Assembly: GCA_902772585.1 (NCBI GenBank)
Contig: CACYBB010000001.1
Coordinates: 48,243-112,242, forward strand
From: an uncultured Bacteroidales bacterium
GTDB taxonomy: Bacteria; Bacteroidota; Bacteroidia; Bacteroidales; Bacteroidaceae
Direction of reading: 5' to 3'
Length of the DNA: 64,000 nt
The notes under the pieces are model-generated. The model was given only the letters and a program-made list of their open reading frames with translations, did not search any database and had not been told where the DNA came from. Made by a program: the position numbers and the translations under genes. Positions 1 to 7,764 of this stretch are shown in pieces (positions within the stretch are counted from its first letter, which is position 1; each line of letters opens with the position of its first letter).

Positions 1-132
1 CGTTCGGCTGTTTGTCTGGAAACTCAGCATTTCCCCGACTCACCTAACCGTCCTTACTTCCCTTCTGTTGTTCTCAATCCTGGTCAGCAGTATAAGCAGA
101 AGACCATTTATCGCTTTGGCGTCAAGAAATAA
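1..132 (+). CDS. galM: Aldose 1-epimerase (galactose mutarotase), C-terminal end only
   Basis: The first 43 codons are open from the window edge to the TAA at 130-132. They read as the last strand of an aldose 1-epimerase: [14 protein letters not shown] followed by [12 protein letters not shown] and a short basic tail, which matches the conserved C-terminus of GalM. The enzyme interconverts alpha- and beta-aldoses so that galactokinase receives alpha-D-galactose. The stop is 21 nt before galK on the same strand, so the two are probably co-transcribed. The rest of the gene lies outside the window. Confidence 0.85.
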   Translation, partial: RSAVCLETQHFPDSPNRPYFPSVVLNPGQQYKQKTIYRFGVKK

Positions 133-153
133 TAACTCCAGAGCCCATTCATT

Positions 154-1320
154 ATGATGGACATTGAATTTGTAAGAAGCCGTTTTATCAAACACTTTGA
201 CGGCAATACTGGTAACGTCTACGCTTCTCCGGGACGCATTAACCTCATAGGCGAACATACAGACTATAATGGAGGTTATGTGTTCCCTGGAGCTGTAGAT
301 AAAGGTGTAATGGCCGAGATACGTCCCAACGGTACGGAAGATACGGTAATGGCCTATTCCATTGACCTCAAGGACCGTGTAGACTTCAAACTATCCGACC
401 CCAATGGTCCACGTGCATCGTGGGCTCGTTACATCTACGGCATCGCTTTAGAGATGCGTAAGCGAGGAGCCAATGTTAAGGGTTTTAACATCGCCTTTGC
501 TGGTGATGTGCCCCTAGGTGCTGGTATGTCGTCAAGTGCTGCTATGGAGAGCTGTTTTGCTTTTGGACTGAATGATCTCTTTGCCGATGGCAAAGTTAGT
601 CAGTGGGATATGGTACTCGCAGGCCAGGCTACAGAGCATAATTACTGTGGTGTTAATTGTGGCATCATGGACCAGTTCGCTTCTGTCTTTGGCAAGTCGG
701 GCTGTCTCATGCGTCTCGACTGTCGTAGTCGTGAGTTTGAGTATTTCCCTTTCAAGCCCGATGGTTATCGTCTTGTGTTACTCGACTCTGTTGTCAAGCA
801 CCAGTTGGCAGGCTCACCTTATAACGATCGTCGTCGTTCGTGCGAAAACGTAGTCAAACATATTGCTGCCAAACATCCTGAGGCAACGTTTGAGACATTG
901 CGTGATTGCACATGGGAGCAACTCGAAGAAGTTAAAGCAGATATTAGCGAAGAGGACTACCGTCGTGCTAAATTCGTGCTTGGCGAGAAAGACCGCGTGC
1001 TTGCTGTCTGCGATGCGCTCAACGAAGGTGACTACGAACGTGTTGGTGAACTAATGTACCAGACCCACGAAGGCTTGTCGAAGGACTATGAGGTATCTTG
1101 CGAAGAGCTTGACTTCCTCAACGACATCGCCAAGGAGAATGGTGTCACTGGCAGTCGCATCATGGGTGGAGGCTTTGGTGGTTGTACCATTAACTTGGTG
1201 CGCAACGACCTCTATCTACAGTTCATATCCGATGCTAAGAAACGCTTCAACGAGAAGTACGGACACGAGCCCAAGGTTTATGATGTCGTTATTGGTGACG
1301 GCTCTCGCAAACTTTGCTAA
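154..1320 (+). CDS. galK: Galactokinase
   Basis: Phosphorylates alpha-D-galactose to galactose-1-phosphate, the entry step of the Leloir pathway. The 388-residue length is normal for GalK. Visible motifs are the galactokinase signature GRINLIGEHTDYNGGY (residues 27-42), the GHMP ATP-binding loop PLGAGMSSSAA (from residue 120), the catalytic-base region GIMDQ with Asp173, and the C-terminal GGGFGG motif (from residue 338). Two adjacent ATGs (154 and 157) are both usable. It follows galM by 21 nt and is closed by a strong hairpin at 1337-1383. No galT or galE is visible in this window. Confidence 0.95.
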   Translation: MMDIEFVRSRFIKHFDGNTGNVYASPGRINLIGEHTDYNGGYVFPGAVDKGVMAEIRPNGTEDTVMAYSIDLKDRVDFKLSDPNGPRASWARYIYGIALEMRKRGANVKGFNIAFAGDVPLGAGMSSSAAMESCFAFGLNDLFADGKVSQWDMVLAGQATEHNYCGVNCGIMDQFASVFGKSGCLMRLDCRSREFEYFPFKPDGYRLVLLDSVVKHQLAGSPYNDRRRSCENVVKHIAAKHPEATFETLRDCTWEQLEEVKADISEEDYRRAKFVLGEKDRVLAVCDALNEGDYERVGELMYQTHEGLSKDYEVSCEELDFLNDIAKENGVTGSRIMGGGFGGCTINLVRNDLYLQFISDAKKRFNEKYGHEPKVYDVVIGDGSRKLC

Positions 1321-1336
1321 ATAACAAGTATTACTG

Positions 1337-1383
1337 TCACGCCTAATGCTTTCTATTATAGAGTGTTAGGCGTGATATTTTTA
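1337..1383 (+). terminator. Rho-independent terminator of galM-galK
   Basis: The arms tcacgcctaa (1337-1346) and ttaggcgtga (1366-1375) pair perfectly and the stem extends inward by four more pairs including wobbles. A TATTTTT tract follows at 1376-1382. Confidence 0.85.
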
Positions 1384-1429
1384 AAAAGCTAAAAGCCTAT
1401 GAATTCGAAGCGTCAGGACGATAAGTTGA

Positions 1430-1735
1430 ACACTAGGTTGGAGTTCAGCATTGTTGCTGATGGAGATAAATCCTGATCGCGCTGACACATTGCTGGCTCG
1501 CGGATATATGTATGGCGAAAGTCGTGTCATTGTAGGTGCTCACTGGCAGAGCGACGTAGATGCAGGACGTTTGGCAGCTTCTGCCGCCTATGCCCGTTTG
1601 CATACTAGTGAGCGTTTTCTGGAACAGATGCGACTGGCACGCCTTGAGTTCCGTGTCAAGAAAGGTCTTGCCACAGCAGCTGAGAAAAAGGAATACCTGA
1701 ATGCTGAGAAGAAACGAGCAAAAACAGGCAAATAA
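1430..1735 (+). pseudogene. Remnant of a class A (PAP2-type) acid phosphatase
   Basis: The open frame from 1430 to the TAA at 1733-1735 encodes only the C-terminal third of a PAP2/PhoN-type acid phosphatase. It carries the family's last catalytic signature, SRVIVGAHWQSDVDAGR, with the conserved His and Asp, then a lysine-rich tail. The N-terminal part, with the KxxxxxxRP and PSGH motifs, is missing. A stop codon lies at 1427-1429 and there is no convincing ATG; translation could only start at TTG 1451. I read this as a truncated, dead gene. It sits between the galK terminator and another hairpin at 1745. Confidence 0.75.
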
Positions 1736-1744
1736 TAACAATAT

Positions 1745-1770
1745 GGGGATGCATCGTAATACGCATCCCC
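1745..1770. terminator. Terminator hairpin between convergent units
   Basis: ggggatgc (1745-1752) pairs with gcatcccc (1763-1770). An attatttt tract follows on the plus strand, and a T-rich stretch follows on the minus strand. It separates the phosphatase remnant from the convergent gene ending at 1779 and may act in both directions. Confidence 0.7.
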
Positions 1771-1778
1771 ATTATTTT

Positions 1779-2948
1779 CTACATGCCTGGTCGACGGATC
1801 GTCAACAGAATGCTTTCGGGATGTTCCTTAGTGAATCGGGGTGCATCTTCGACGACACAAGCCAGATAACCTCCCCCACCCGCTCCTGGCATTTTGTAAG
1901 CCAGCACGAAGTCACGGTATCGCTCGATATATGCTGACACACATCCTTGCACCATTGCAGGAAACATACTGACTTGTGCTTGGAAACTGTCAGCATAAGC
2001 TTTAGCAAAAGCTTGGAGGTCTTGCTGAATGATAGCCTGCCAACAGTCGTCAGCTGCCTGTGCCAATGTGCGAACCTTTTCTTCTGTGATGTCCTTGCCG
2101 TTCAGGACGTTACACCCATCCTTGCGTGGTTCCATTGGAATCATCACTAGATGTTGCTCCAGCCAACAAAGTATCTCCTCGTCATAGCAGGTCTCAATCT
2201 TCTCAGGCCAGAATCTGTTATTATAATAATGTCTGCATAGTCCTGGAATACAGATACCAATTGCGTCCTGTGCCCCACTGACGATACCATCCGAACGCTC
2301 TGGATCGTTCTCGAAACAGAATACCAGTTTTGCCAGCGTTTCTGGCTCCATATTTGGCAACTGGTATGGCCAAATCTTCTTAATCATGTTGCGCGTACTG
2401 GTTGATAGTCCACAACGTTCACGGACTTCGAATGTTGGTTCCAAAGAGATGGTGATAGCCCATCCTGGCGCTAGACATGACACGTAGGGTTGGTCTATCC
2501 ATGTGCCAGCCAAATCAAGGCGTGTAGGAATCTGAGACTCTGTCTTCTTTAGGTCTGTGGAAGAGCGTGCCTTTAATCCCTTTTGTGGCAAACGCTCCAA
2601 TACGACATACTCCATGCCTCGCTCTTCGCAGACGCGTCGTTTGTCATCGTTGCCCCCATCGCTGTTGACCACCAGGATGTCTGGTTTCACAATGTCGAGT
2701 GTAGGCAGGAAATCAAGGATGCCACTCCCTTGGTTGATATATGCATCCTTTACGTAGCGTATGCTTTTCACCATGAACAGGCGTTCCTGTTCGCTATAGA
2801 TAGTCTTATGGTGCTTATATCCTTCGATGGTTTTGTCTGACCCAATGCCGACATACAGATCCCCATATTCAGCCGCCTGGCGGAAGAACTCCACATGTCC
2901 GCTATGCAGCAGATCATAACAACCACTGACAAAAACCTTCTTAGCCAT
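1779..2948 (-). CDS. Cytidylyltransferase / GHMP-kinase-like fusion protein
   Basis: Two-domain protein of 389 residues. Residues 1 to about 135 are a small nucleotidyltransferase of the cytidylyltransferase fold, with FVSGCYDLLHSGH and the HSGH signature at 15-18, and ARSST near residue 130 in place of the ISSTK motif. The rest resembles a GHMP sugar kinase: PTRLDLAGTW from about residue 140, and a C-terminal KMPGAGGGGYLACVV. The central GLSSSA-type ATP loop is not recognisable; SGAQDAIGI stands in that region. The start chosen is the ATG at 2948, because the upstream permease ends in TAATG at the same place (1-nt overlap, probable translational coupling). It probably activates a sugar 1-phosphate made in this operon; the substrate is unknown. 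Confidence 0.7.
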   Translation of the reverse strand: MAKKVFVSGCYDLLHSGHVEFFRQAAEYGDLYVGIGSDKTIEGYKHHKTIYSEQERLFMVKSIRYVKDAYINQGSGILDFLPTLDIVKPDILVVNSDGGNDDKRRVCEERGMEYVVLERLPQKGLKARSSTDLKKTESQIPTRLDLAGTWIDQPYVSCLAPGWAITISLEPTFEVRERCGLSTSTRNMIKKIWPYQLPNMEPETLAKLVFCFENDPERSDGIVSGAQDAIGICIPGLCRHYYNNRFWPEKIETCYDEEILCWLEQHLVMIPMEPRKDGCNVLNGKDITEEKVRTLAQAADDCWQAIIQQDLQAFAKAYADSFQAQVSMFPAMVQGCVSAYIERYRDFVLAYKMPGAGGGGYLACVVEDAPRFTKEHPESILLTIRRPGM

Positions 2949-4147
2949 TATTCCCTGCATTTTAATCCATAGAACATGACAATGAGGAAGCAGACAAACG
3001 GCACCAGATAACTCATATTGATACCTGCCATATCGCTAACGACACCTTGTAACGGTGTAATCAGTGCCCCACCAAGAATGGCCATAATCAATCCACTTGC
3101 TCCAATCTTTACGTCGCCTGTCGAAATTTCAGAACCCTCGGTGCTTGTCAGACTACCCAACGCAATACCATAAATGGTTGGGAACATCAAACTCATAAAG
3201 ATGCTGACCAATACCAATGATGCCACACATGTCCAGCCACTGCTGAGCACTACCAATAACGCACACAGTGCACTCAGCACACCACCCAGGAAGAGCAGTA
3301 TGGCAGGCTGTATGAACTTCATGAGCCAGGTATAGACAAATCGCGAAGCACAGAAGCCGATGATAGATACCAGATAGATGGTGGCTGCCTCTGACTCCAC
3401 ATGTCCCAATTCTTTCATGACCAGTCGGATGGTAAAGCTCCAGACGCAAATCTGTGCACCCACATAGAAGAACTGTGCCACGACACCACCTACATATTTC
3501 TTGTTTCGGGCTAGTCGACGGAAGGTTGCTGCCAATTGGTGTTCTCCTGCAGCATCGCTACCCTCTGGCATCTGGGCAAACAGCATGACCAGCATGATGA
3601 CAATCAGCACAGCGCCCACAAAGGCATAGGTTCCACTAACGCTATAGAGCGAGATATCCTGCAGGATGAAATACTTACTAATCAGGATACCCATGATAGA
3701 ACCAATGGGGTTAAAGCTCTGCGCAATATTCAGTCGCCGTGTAGCAGTTTCCGGACTACCCATCGCCATGATGTAAGGATTGGCTGTGGTTTCCAGTACC
3801 GAACAACCTGCTGCCATAATGTAGATGGCTATCAGGTAGAAGGCATAACTCTCTACCCATGCTGCTGGCAGAAACAGAATTGCTCCAGCGGAATACATGC
3901 ACAGTCCCAGAATGACACCACTCTTGTAACTATGCTTTCTGATGAACAGCGCTGCAGGTAGAGCCAGACAGAAATAGGCACCATAAAATGCCATCTGGAT
4001 GAAACTGGTCTGTGTATCACTCATCTGCATAATCTTTCGGAAAGCTGCCAACAGCGTATCAGTCATGTTGTTGGCCAATCCCCACAGTGCAAACAGACTC
4101 GTAACGAGTACAAACGGCAACAGATATTTACGTTCAATTACTTTCAT
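2948..4147 (-). CDS. FucP-like MFS sugar permease
   Basis: 399-residue polytopic membrane protein with about 12 hydrophobic segments. The N-terminus, LLPFVLVTSLFALWGLANNM, is typical of the FucP / GluP / NagP group of proton-coupled sugar symporters; the ETTANPYIMAMG segment is also characteristic. Members import L-fucose, glucose/galactose or N-acetylglucosamine, and the sequence alone does not say which. It lies in a minus-strand operon of sugar-activation genes and overlaps the downstream nucleotidyltransferase-kinase gene by one base, so it probably imports the substrate of that operon. Confidence 0.8.
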   Translation of the reverse strand: MKVIERKYLLPFVLVTSLFALWGLANNMTDTLLAAFRKIMQMSDTQTSFIQMAFYGAYFCLALPAALFIRKHSYKSGVILGLCMYSAGAILFLPAAWVESYAFYLIAIYIMAAGCSVLETTANPYIMAMGSPETATRRLNIAQSFNPIGSIMGILISKYFILQDISLYSVSGTYAFVGAVLIVIMLVMLFAQMPEGSDAAGEHQLAATFRRLARNKKYVGGVVAQFFYVGAQICVWSFTIRLVMKELGHVESEAATIYLVSIIGFCASRFVYTWLMKFIQPAILLFLGGVLSALCALLVVLSSGWTCVASLVLVSIFMSLMFPTIYGIALGSLTSTEGSEISTGDVKIGASGLIMAILGGALITPLQGVVSDMAGINMSYLVPFVCFLIVMFYGLKCRE

Positions 4148-4189
4148 TGTTGATTGTAGTTAGTGTTAATAGTAAATGGTTATGTTACA

Positions 4190-5251
4190 TTATTGTTGAT
4201 AGTACTTGGCATACCACTCCGCAAAGTGGCGCAAGCCTTCTCTCAGTGTTATCTTCGGGGTGAATCCGAAGTCTCGCTCCAGAGCTGCTGCATCAGCATA
4301 GGTCGTAGGCACATCACCGGGTTGCATGGGTACCAACTGCTTGTGCGCCTCGAAATCGAAGTCTTTTGGCAACACACCAGCGCGTACCAATTCCTCCTGG
4401 AGGATGTTCACGAAATCCAATAGGTTCTCTGGCTGACCACCACCAATATTATAGACAGCATATGGCGGAATAGGCAGACCGTCCTCACCATTCTTTCGCT
4501 CAGGTGCTCCCTGCATCACGCGTACCACGCCTTCCACGATATCATCCACATAAGTGAAGTCTCTACGACAGTTGCCATAGTTGAATATCTGAATGGTTTC
4601 GCCCTTCAGCAACTTGTTAGTAAAACCGAAGTACGCCATATCAGGACGACCAGCAGGTCCATAGACAGTAAAGAATCGCAGTCCTGTCGTCGGAATGTTA
4701 TATAGTTTGCTGTAGCAGTGTGCAAAGAGCTCGTTGCTTTTCTTCGTCGCAGCATACAGGCTCACAGGGTTGTCCACACGATCATCTGTCGAGAATGGCA
4801 CCTTCTTATTACCACCATAGACACTGGAACTTGAAGCATAGACCAAGTGCTGCACAGGATTGTGACGACATGCCTCTAGGATGTTGTAGAAGCCAATCAT
4901 ATTACTCTGGATATACGCATCCGGATTTGTTATCGAATAGCGTACACCAGCCTGTGCAGCCAGGTTCACCACTACGTCAAACTTATATTCCTCAAACAAT
5001 GCATCAATAGCCGCCTTATCAGCAATATCGCCTTTAACGAACTTCCATGTGGTACCAGCAGGTACGCTTTTGTTCAGCTCGTCCACTCGATAGTCTTTCA
5101 ACGACACATCGTAATAGGCATTCATATTGTCAATGCCTATGATAGTTGTACCGGTAAAGTCCTTGAACAATCGTTTCACCAGGTTGCTGCCAATGAAACC
5201 TGCAGCACCTGTTACCAATAGTGTTTTATTGTTTAAATCAATCCTTTCCAT
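4190..5251 (-). CDS. NAD-dependent epimerase, UDP-glucuronate 4-epimerase type
   Basis: Extended short-chain dehydrogenase of 353 residues. Visible are the NAD-binding TGAAGFIG (14-21), the YASSSSVYGG strand near 140 and the catalytic Tyr166-x3-Lys170 (YAATKK). The C-terminal PMQPGDVPTTYAD region with FGFTPKITLREGL is characteristic of UDP-glucuronate 4-epimerases, which interconvert UDP-glucuronate and UDP-galacturonate. The gene is 2 nt downstream of the nucleotidyltransferase gene and belongs to the same operon. A related UDP-sugar 4-epimerase activity cannot be excluded. Confidence 0.8.
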   Translation of the reverse strand: MERIDLNNKTLLVTGAAGFIGSNLVKRLFKDFTGTTIIGIDNMNAYYDVSLKDYRVDELNKSVPAGTTWKFVKGDIADKAAIDALFEEYKFDVVVNLAAQAGVRYSITNPDAYIQSNMIGFYNILEACRHNPVQHLVYASSSSVYGGNKKVPFSTDDRVDNPVSLYAATKKSNELFAHCYSKLYNIPTTGLRFFTVYGPAGRPDMAYFGFTNKLLKGETIQIFNYGNCRRDFTYVDDIVEGVVRVMQGAPERKNGEDGLPIPPYAVYNIGGGQPENLLDFVNILQEELVRAGVLPKDFDFEAHKQLVPMQPGDVPTTYADAAALERDFGFTPKITLREGLRHFAEWYAKYYQQ

Positions 5252-5253
5252 AT

Positions 5254-6009
5254 TTATTCGTTCGATTTGTGTTCATTTCCATATAGTCTTACCGCTTCGT
5301 GGTAAGTATCGAGGCTTCCGATGTCAAAACGTCCGGCACTCATTGGCCAGGCATGCATCGTGGTGTGCTCCACCATATAATGTGCCAGGTTGCCAGGAGC
5401 ATCCTTTCCGCATCCGTTCTCCACTGAGTGCCTTACCAAGTCCAGGTCCTTCTTCAGATAGATATAGAATGGCGGCACGGCCCAATGGCTCTTAGGTGCT
5501 TGTGGCTTCTCCTCCATGCCAAGCACTTGATGGTTAGCATCCAACTCCACCACACCTGTCCTTTGCAGTTTCTCTATACTTGGCTGCTCATGACACATGA
5601 TGCACGACGTACCTTTCTGCTTGGCAAAGTCAACAAACTCCTGGAAACTGAAGAATAGCAAATTGTCAGCCGCCACCACCAATAGGTCATCATCAATGCT
5701 GAGTTTATCCATTGCAAACAGCAAATCACAGACGGCACCAAGGCGTGTGTCATTCGTCTCTGTGCCATCATCGACGATGGTGATGGGCTTATTCCATCTT
5801 CCATCTTCCATCTTCCATTCTTCGAAGATATGGGCAAATTTGTGGTTGGTAATGATGATATGCTCATCTATCTCTGGAATCTTGTCAATATCATCGAGCA
5901 TACGTCCCAATATCGATCTATCCCCTATCTTCAACAGAGGCTTGGGGAAATTCTTGGTGAGTTCACCCAAACGCGTTGCATATCCAGCTGCAATTACTAT
6001 ATTCTTCAT
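5254..6009 (-). CDS. NDP-sugar nucleotidyltransferase
   Basis: 251-residue nucleotidyltransferase of the RmlA/GalU-like fold, which makes an NDP-sugar from NTP and a sugar 1-phosphate. The N-terminal signature reads AAGYATRLGELTKNFPKPLL (residues 7-26), and an AADNLLFF segment supplies the usual metal-binding Asp. It differs from GalU/RmlA in having AAGYATRL rather than GxGTRL. It lies between the galacturonokinase-like kinase and the epimerase, so it is the natural candidate to activate the kinase product. An 8-bp tandem repeat (5792-5820) lies inside the frame and encodes the segment WKMEDGRWN. Confidence 0.8.
   Translation of the reverse strand: MKNIVIAAGYATRLGELTKNFPKPLLKIGDRSILGRMLDDIDKIPEIDEHIIITNHKFAHIFEEWKMEDGRWNKPITIVDDGTETNDTRLGAVCDLLFAMDKLSIDDDLLVVAADNLLFFSFQEFVDFAKQKGTSCIMCHEQPSIEKLQRTGVVELDANHQVLGMEEKPQAPKSHWAVPPFYIYLKKDLDLVRHSVENGCGKDAPGNLAHYMVEHTTMHAWPMSAGRFDIGSLDTYHEAVRLYGNEHKSNE
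5792..5820. repeat. In-frame 8-bp tandem repeat inside the nucleotidyltransferase gene
   Basis: About 3.6 copies of ttccatct in tandem. Read on the minus strand they encode a W-K-M-E-D-G-R-W stretch in a surface-loop-like region. Copy-number change by one unit would shift the frame. Confidence 0.8.
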
Positions 6010-6036
6010 TCGTATAATTCGTAAAATTCGTGTTCG

Positions 6037-7179
6037 TTAAACAAACCTAGCGCCATTATCTGGTTTCACCCAGAATACTTGGAATGTTTTTTCGTATTCT
6101 GGGAACTGTTCCAGATATCTCGTGGTAAGCTCCTTTTCAATTGTTTTTTTCTGTGCAGGATCTACCAGTGCAATGCATGCACCTTTGAATCCAGCACCAG
6201 AGAAGCGTCCACCATATATTCCAGGCAATGAGCGCATAATCTCGTAGATAGCAATCAGCTCAGGACTGCCACATTCATAGTTGTGGATGCTACTCTCGCA
6301 CGAGTCAAAACTCAGTTTTCCAAAGAGTTTCAGATTGCCTGTTTCCCATGCCGTCACACCTTGGCGCACGCGACGATACTCTGAATAGAAATGCTCTGCC
6401 CTGCGAGCAAAGCGCTGAGGCATAGCGATACGTGTCTTGTCAAATGTTGCCTTAGGGATATCCCTCAAGAATGTCTTGTCAAATGTCTTCAGTGGTTGGT
6501 CCGTATAGGCCAGCATATTCCATGCAGCAGTCTTACATTCGTACACACGCAGGTTGTAATCCGAGTTTACCAGCGAACGAGTCAGTCCAGAAAAGAAGAT
6601 GCCAATCTCAAACTCAGGCATCTCAGGATTTCTCTTGATGATACGCCAATCGTTCGAATCGCAGTCCAAGAACAGCAGACCATCTTTCTTACCCAGTGCG
6701 ATACACGCCTGGTCTAGTAGTCCGTTGTTCAGTCCGATGTACTCTCGTTCCGCTTCCGAGGCAATCTTCACTACCTCAAAGGGTTGCAACGTGATATCAT
6801 TTGCCTTTGCAAACGCCATCACGTAGGCTATCAACACAGCAGCACTCGAACTCAGTCCACCGACTGGCAGACTGCCCTGAATGACACCCGTGATGCCTCT
6901 CTTCAGTTCAAAGCGCTTCTTCAATGCATATTTCGCACCACGTGCATAGTCACCCCAATGGTGTTCACGCACCTGTGTCGGTGCATTGATATCAAAATCC
7001 ACTGGCCCGTCAAACGTCCTTGACTCCAGATGCACGTGACTGTCTGTGTTCACGTCAAACCACAAGTCCACGCCTTTATCAATTGCAAACCCCGTCACCA
7101 ACCCATGCTGATGGTCCACATGCGCTCCTAAGGGACACACCCTGTATGGTGCAAAGATATGGTATTGATAATCTTTCAT
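6037..7179 (-). CDS. GHMP sugar kinase, galacturonokinase-like
   Basis: 380-residue GHMP kinase. The sugar-binding signature reads PYRVCPLGAHVDHQHG (11-26) instead of the GRxNLIGEHTDYNGG of galactokinase. That form resembles plant galacturonokinase, which makes galacturonate-1-phosphate. Also present are the ATP loop PVGGLSSSAA (105-114), GLLDQ with Asp156, and a C-terminal GGRFSGAGFKG. The start is taken at the ATG at 7179, because the longer frame begins at 7227 inside the promoter element (7205-7212). It is the first gene of a five-gene operon with a nucleotidyltransferase and a UDP-uronate epimerase. A galactokinase paralogue of other specificity is the alternative. Confidence 0.65.
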   Translation of the reverse strand: MKDYQYHIFAPYRVCPLGAHVDHQHGLVTGFAIDKGVDLWFDVNTDSHVHLESRTFDGPVDFDINAPTQVREHHWGDYARGAKYALKKRFELKRGITGVIQGSLPVGGLSSSAAVLIAYVMAFAKANDITLQPFEVVKIASEAEREYIGLNNGLLDQACIALGKKDGLLFLDCDSNDWRIIKRNPEMPEFEIGIFFSGLTRSLVNSDYNLRVYECKTAAWNMLAYTDQPLKTFDKTFLRDIPKATFDKTRIAMPQRFARRAEHFYSEYRRVRQGVTAWETGNLKLFGKLSFDSCESSIHNYECGSPELIAIYEIMRSLPGIYGGRFSGAGFKGACIALVDPAQKKTIEKELTTRYLEQFPEYEKTFQVFWVKPDNGARFV

Positions 7180-7204
7180 ATCGTCTTGTTTTAGATTATT
7201 TCTG

Positions 7205-7212
7205 CAAAGGTA
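7205..7212 (-). promoter_or_regulatory. Bacteroidetes -7 element for the sugar-activation operon
   Basis: TACCTTTG on the minus strand, 26 nt upstream of the ATG at 7179, fits TAnnTTTG. No well-spaced TTTG (-33) is visible. Confidence 0.6.
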
Positions 7213-7214
7213 CG

Positions 7215-7253
7215 AATAAGCGAGCAAAATGAAGAAAAAAAGCTTGTTTTTTT
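7215..7253. repeat. Intergenic direct repeat, copy 1
   Basis: Begins aataagcgagcaaaatgaag and runs into gcttgttttttt. A second copy with two mismatches starts 118 bp further on at 7333. This copy is also part of a longer imperfect inverted repeat (gcgagcaaaatga / tcattttcgagcg). It lies just upstream of the operon promoter. Confidence 0.75.
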
Positions 7254-7293
7254 CTCATTTTCGAGCGAAAGTACCTTCTCCAAAGGAGAAAGG

Positions 7294-7315
7294 TACGATT
7301 GCAACGCCACACTTT
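7294..7315. repeat. 22-bp element shared with 42315-42336 in inverted orientation
   Basis: The 22 bases here are the exact reverse complement of 42315-42336; the core is gattgcaacgccacac. Both copies are intergenic and near promoters. A near-palindromic hairpin (gtaccttctcc ... ggagaaaggtac, 7271-7294) abuts this copy. Confidence 0.75.
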
Positions 7316-7332
7316 GCACCTTTAGGTCAAAG

Positions 7333-7369
7333 AATAAGCGAGTAAAATGAAGAAAGAAAGCTTGTTTTT
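7333..7369. repeat. Intergenic direct repeat, copy 2
   Basis: aataagcgagtaaaatgaag continuing into gcttgttttt, a near-identical copy of 7215-7253. Together with the hairpin and the 22-bp element it fills the 197-bp gap between the kinase gene and the DUF4491 gene. Confidence 0.75.
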
Positions 7370-7376
7370 CTTCAAT

Positions 7377-7673
7377 TTATTTGTTAGATAAATCTTTCTT
7401 GGGATTTTTGGGGAACCATCCTCGCTCTACACGCTTCTTTTGTTCGAACAGCTCTCCTATGCCCCAAAGAGCCGATGCTCCAAACACGCCGAGAAAAGAA
7501 GACAGATATATGTTTTCAACGAAAAGGGCCACTACGCAACAACAAATACCTACGAGCAGATAGATAACCCAAGGACGTGTGCCCCAATAATATTCTGTCT
7601 TGATAACGATAGGATGCCAGAGACCAATGGTAAGAAAGGTCATTGCCGCAATAAGAATTCCTGAATAGTGCAT
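7377..7673 (-). CDS. DUF4491 family small membrane protein
   Basis: 98-residue integral membrane protein with about three hydrophobic segments and a basic C-terminal tail. The segment GLWHPIVIKTEYYWGTRPW is the hallmark of the DUF4491 family, found in Bacteroidetes and other gut anaerobes and of unknown function. It stands alone between the glgP transcription unit and the sugar-kinase operon. A hairpin at 7697-7733 separates it from glgP upstream. Confidence 0.8.
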   Translation of the reverse strand: MHYSGILIAAMTFLTIGLWHPIVIKTEYYWGTRPWVIYLLVGICCCVVALFVENIYLSSFLGVFGASALWGIGELFEQKKRVERGWFPKNPKKDLSNK

Positions 7674-7696
7674 AGAATCTGTTTTTGTGTTATTAT

Positions 7697-7733
7697 AAAG
7701 CTCCGACCTGCAGTGTTTGCAAGCCGGAGCTTT
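7697..7733 (-). terminator. Hairpin downstream of glgP
   Basis: aaagctccg (7697-7705) pairs with cggagcttt (7725-7733). On the minus strand it follows the glgP stop at 7765. The U-tract is weak, so this is a probable rather than a strong terminator. Confidence 0.5.
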
Positions 7734-7764
7734 GTTATCATATCTTTAAGACAATTACTGCGAA

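Noticed and set aside
1399-1476. Short plus-strand frame starting ATG 1399 (25 codons)
   Set aside because: It overlaps the phosphatase remnant in another frame and has no promoter or protein-like features.
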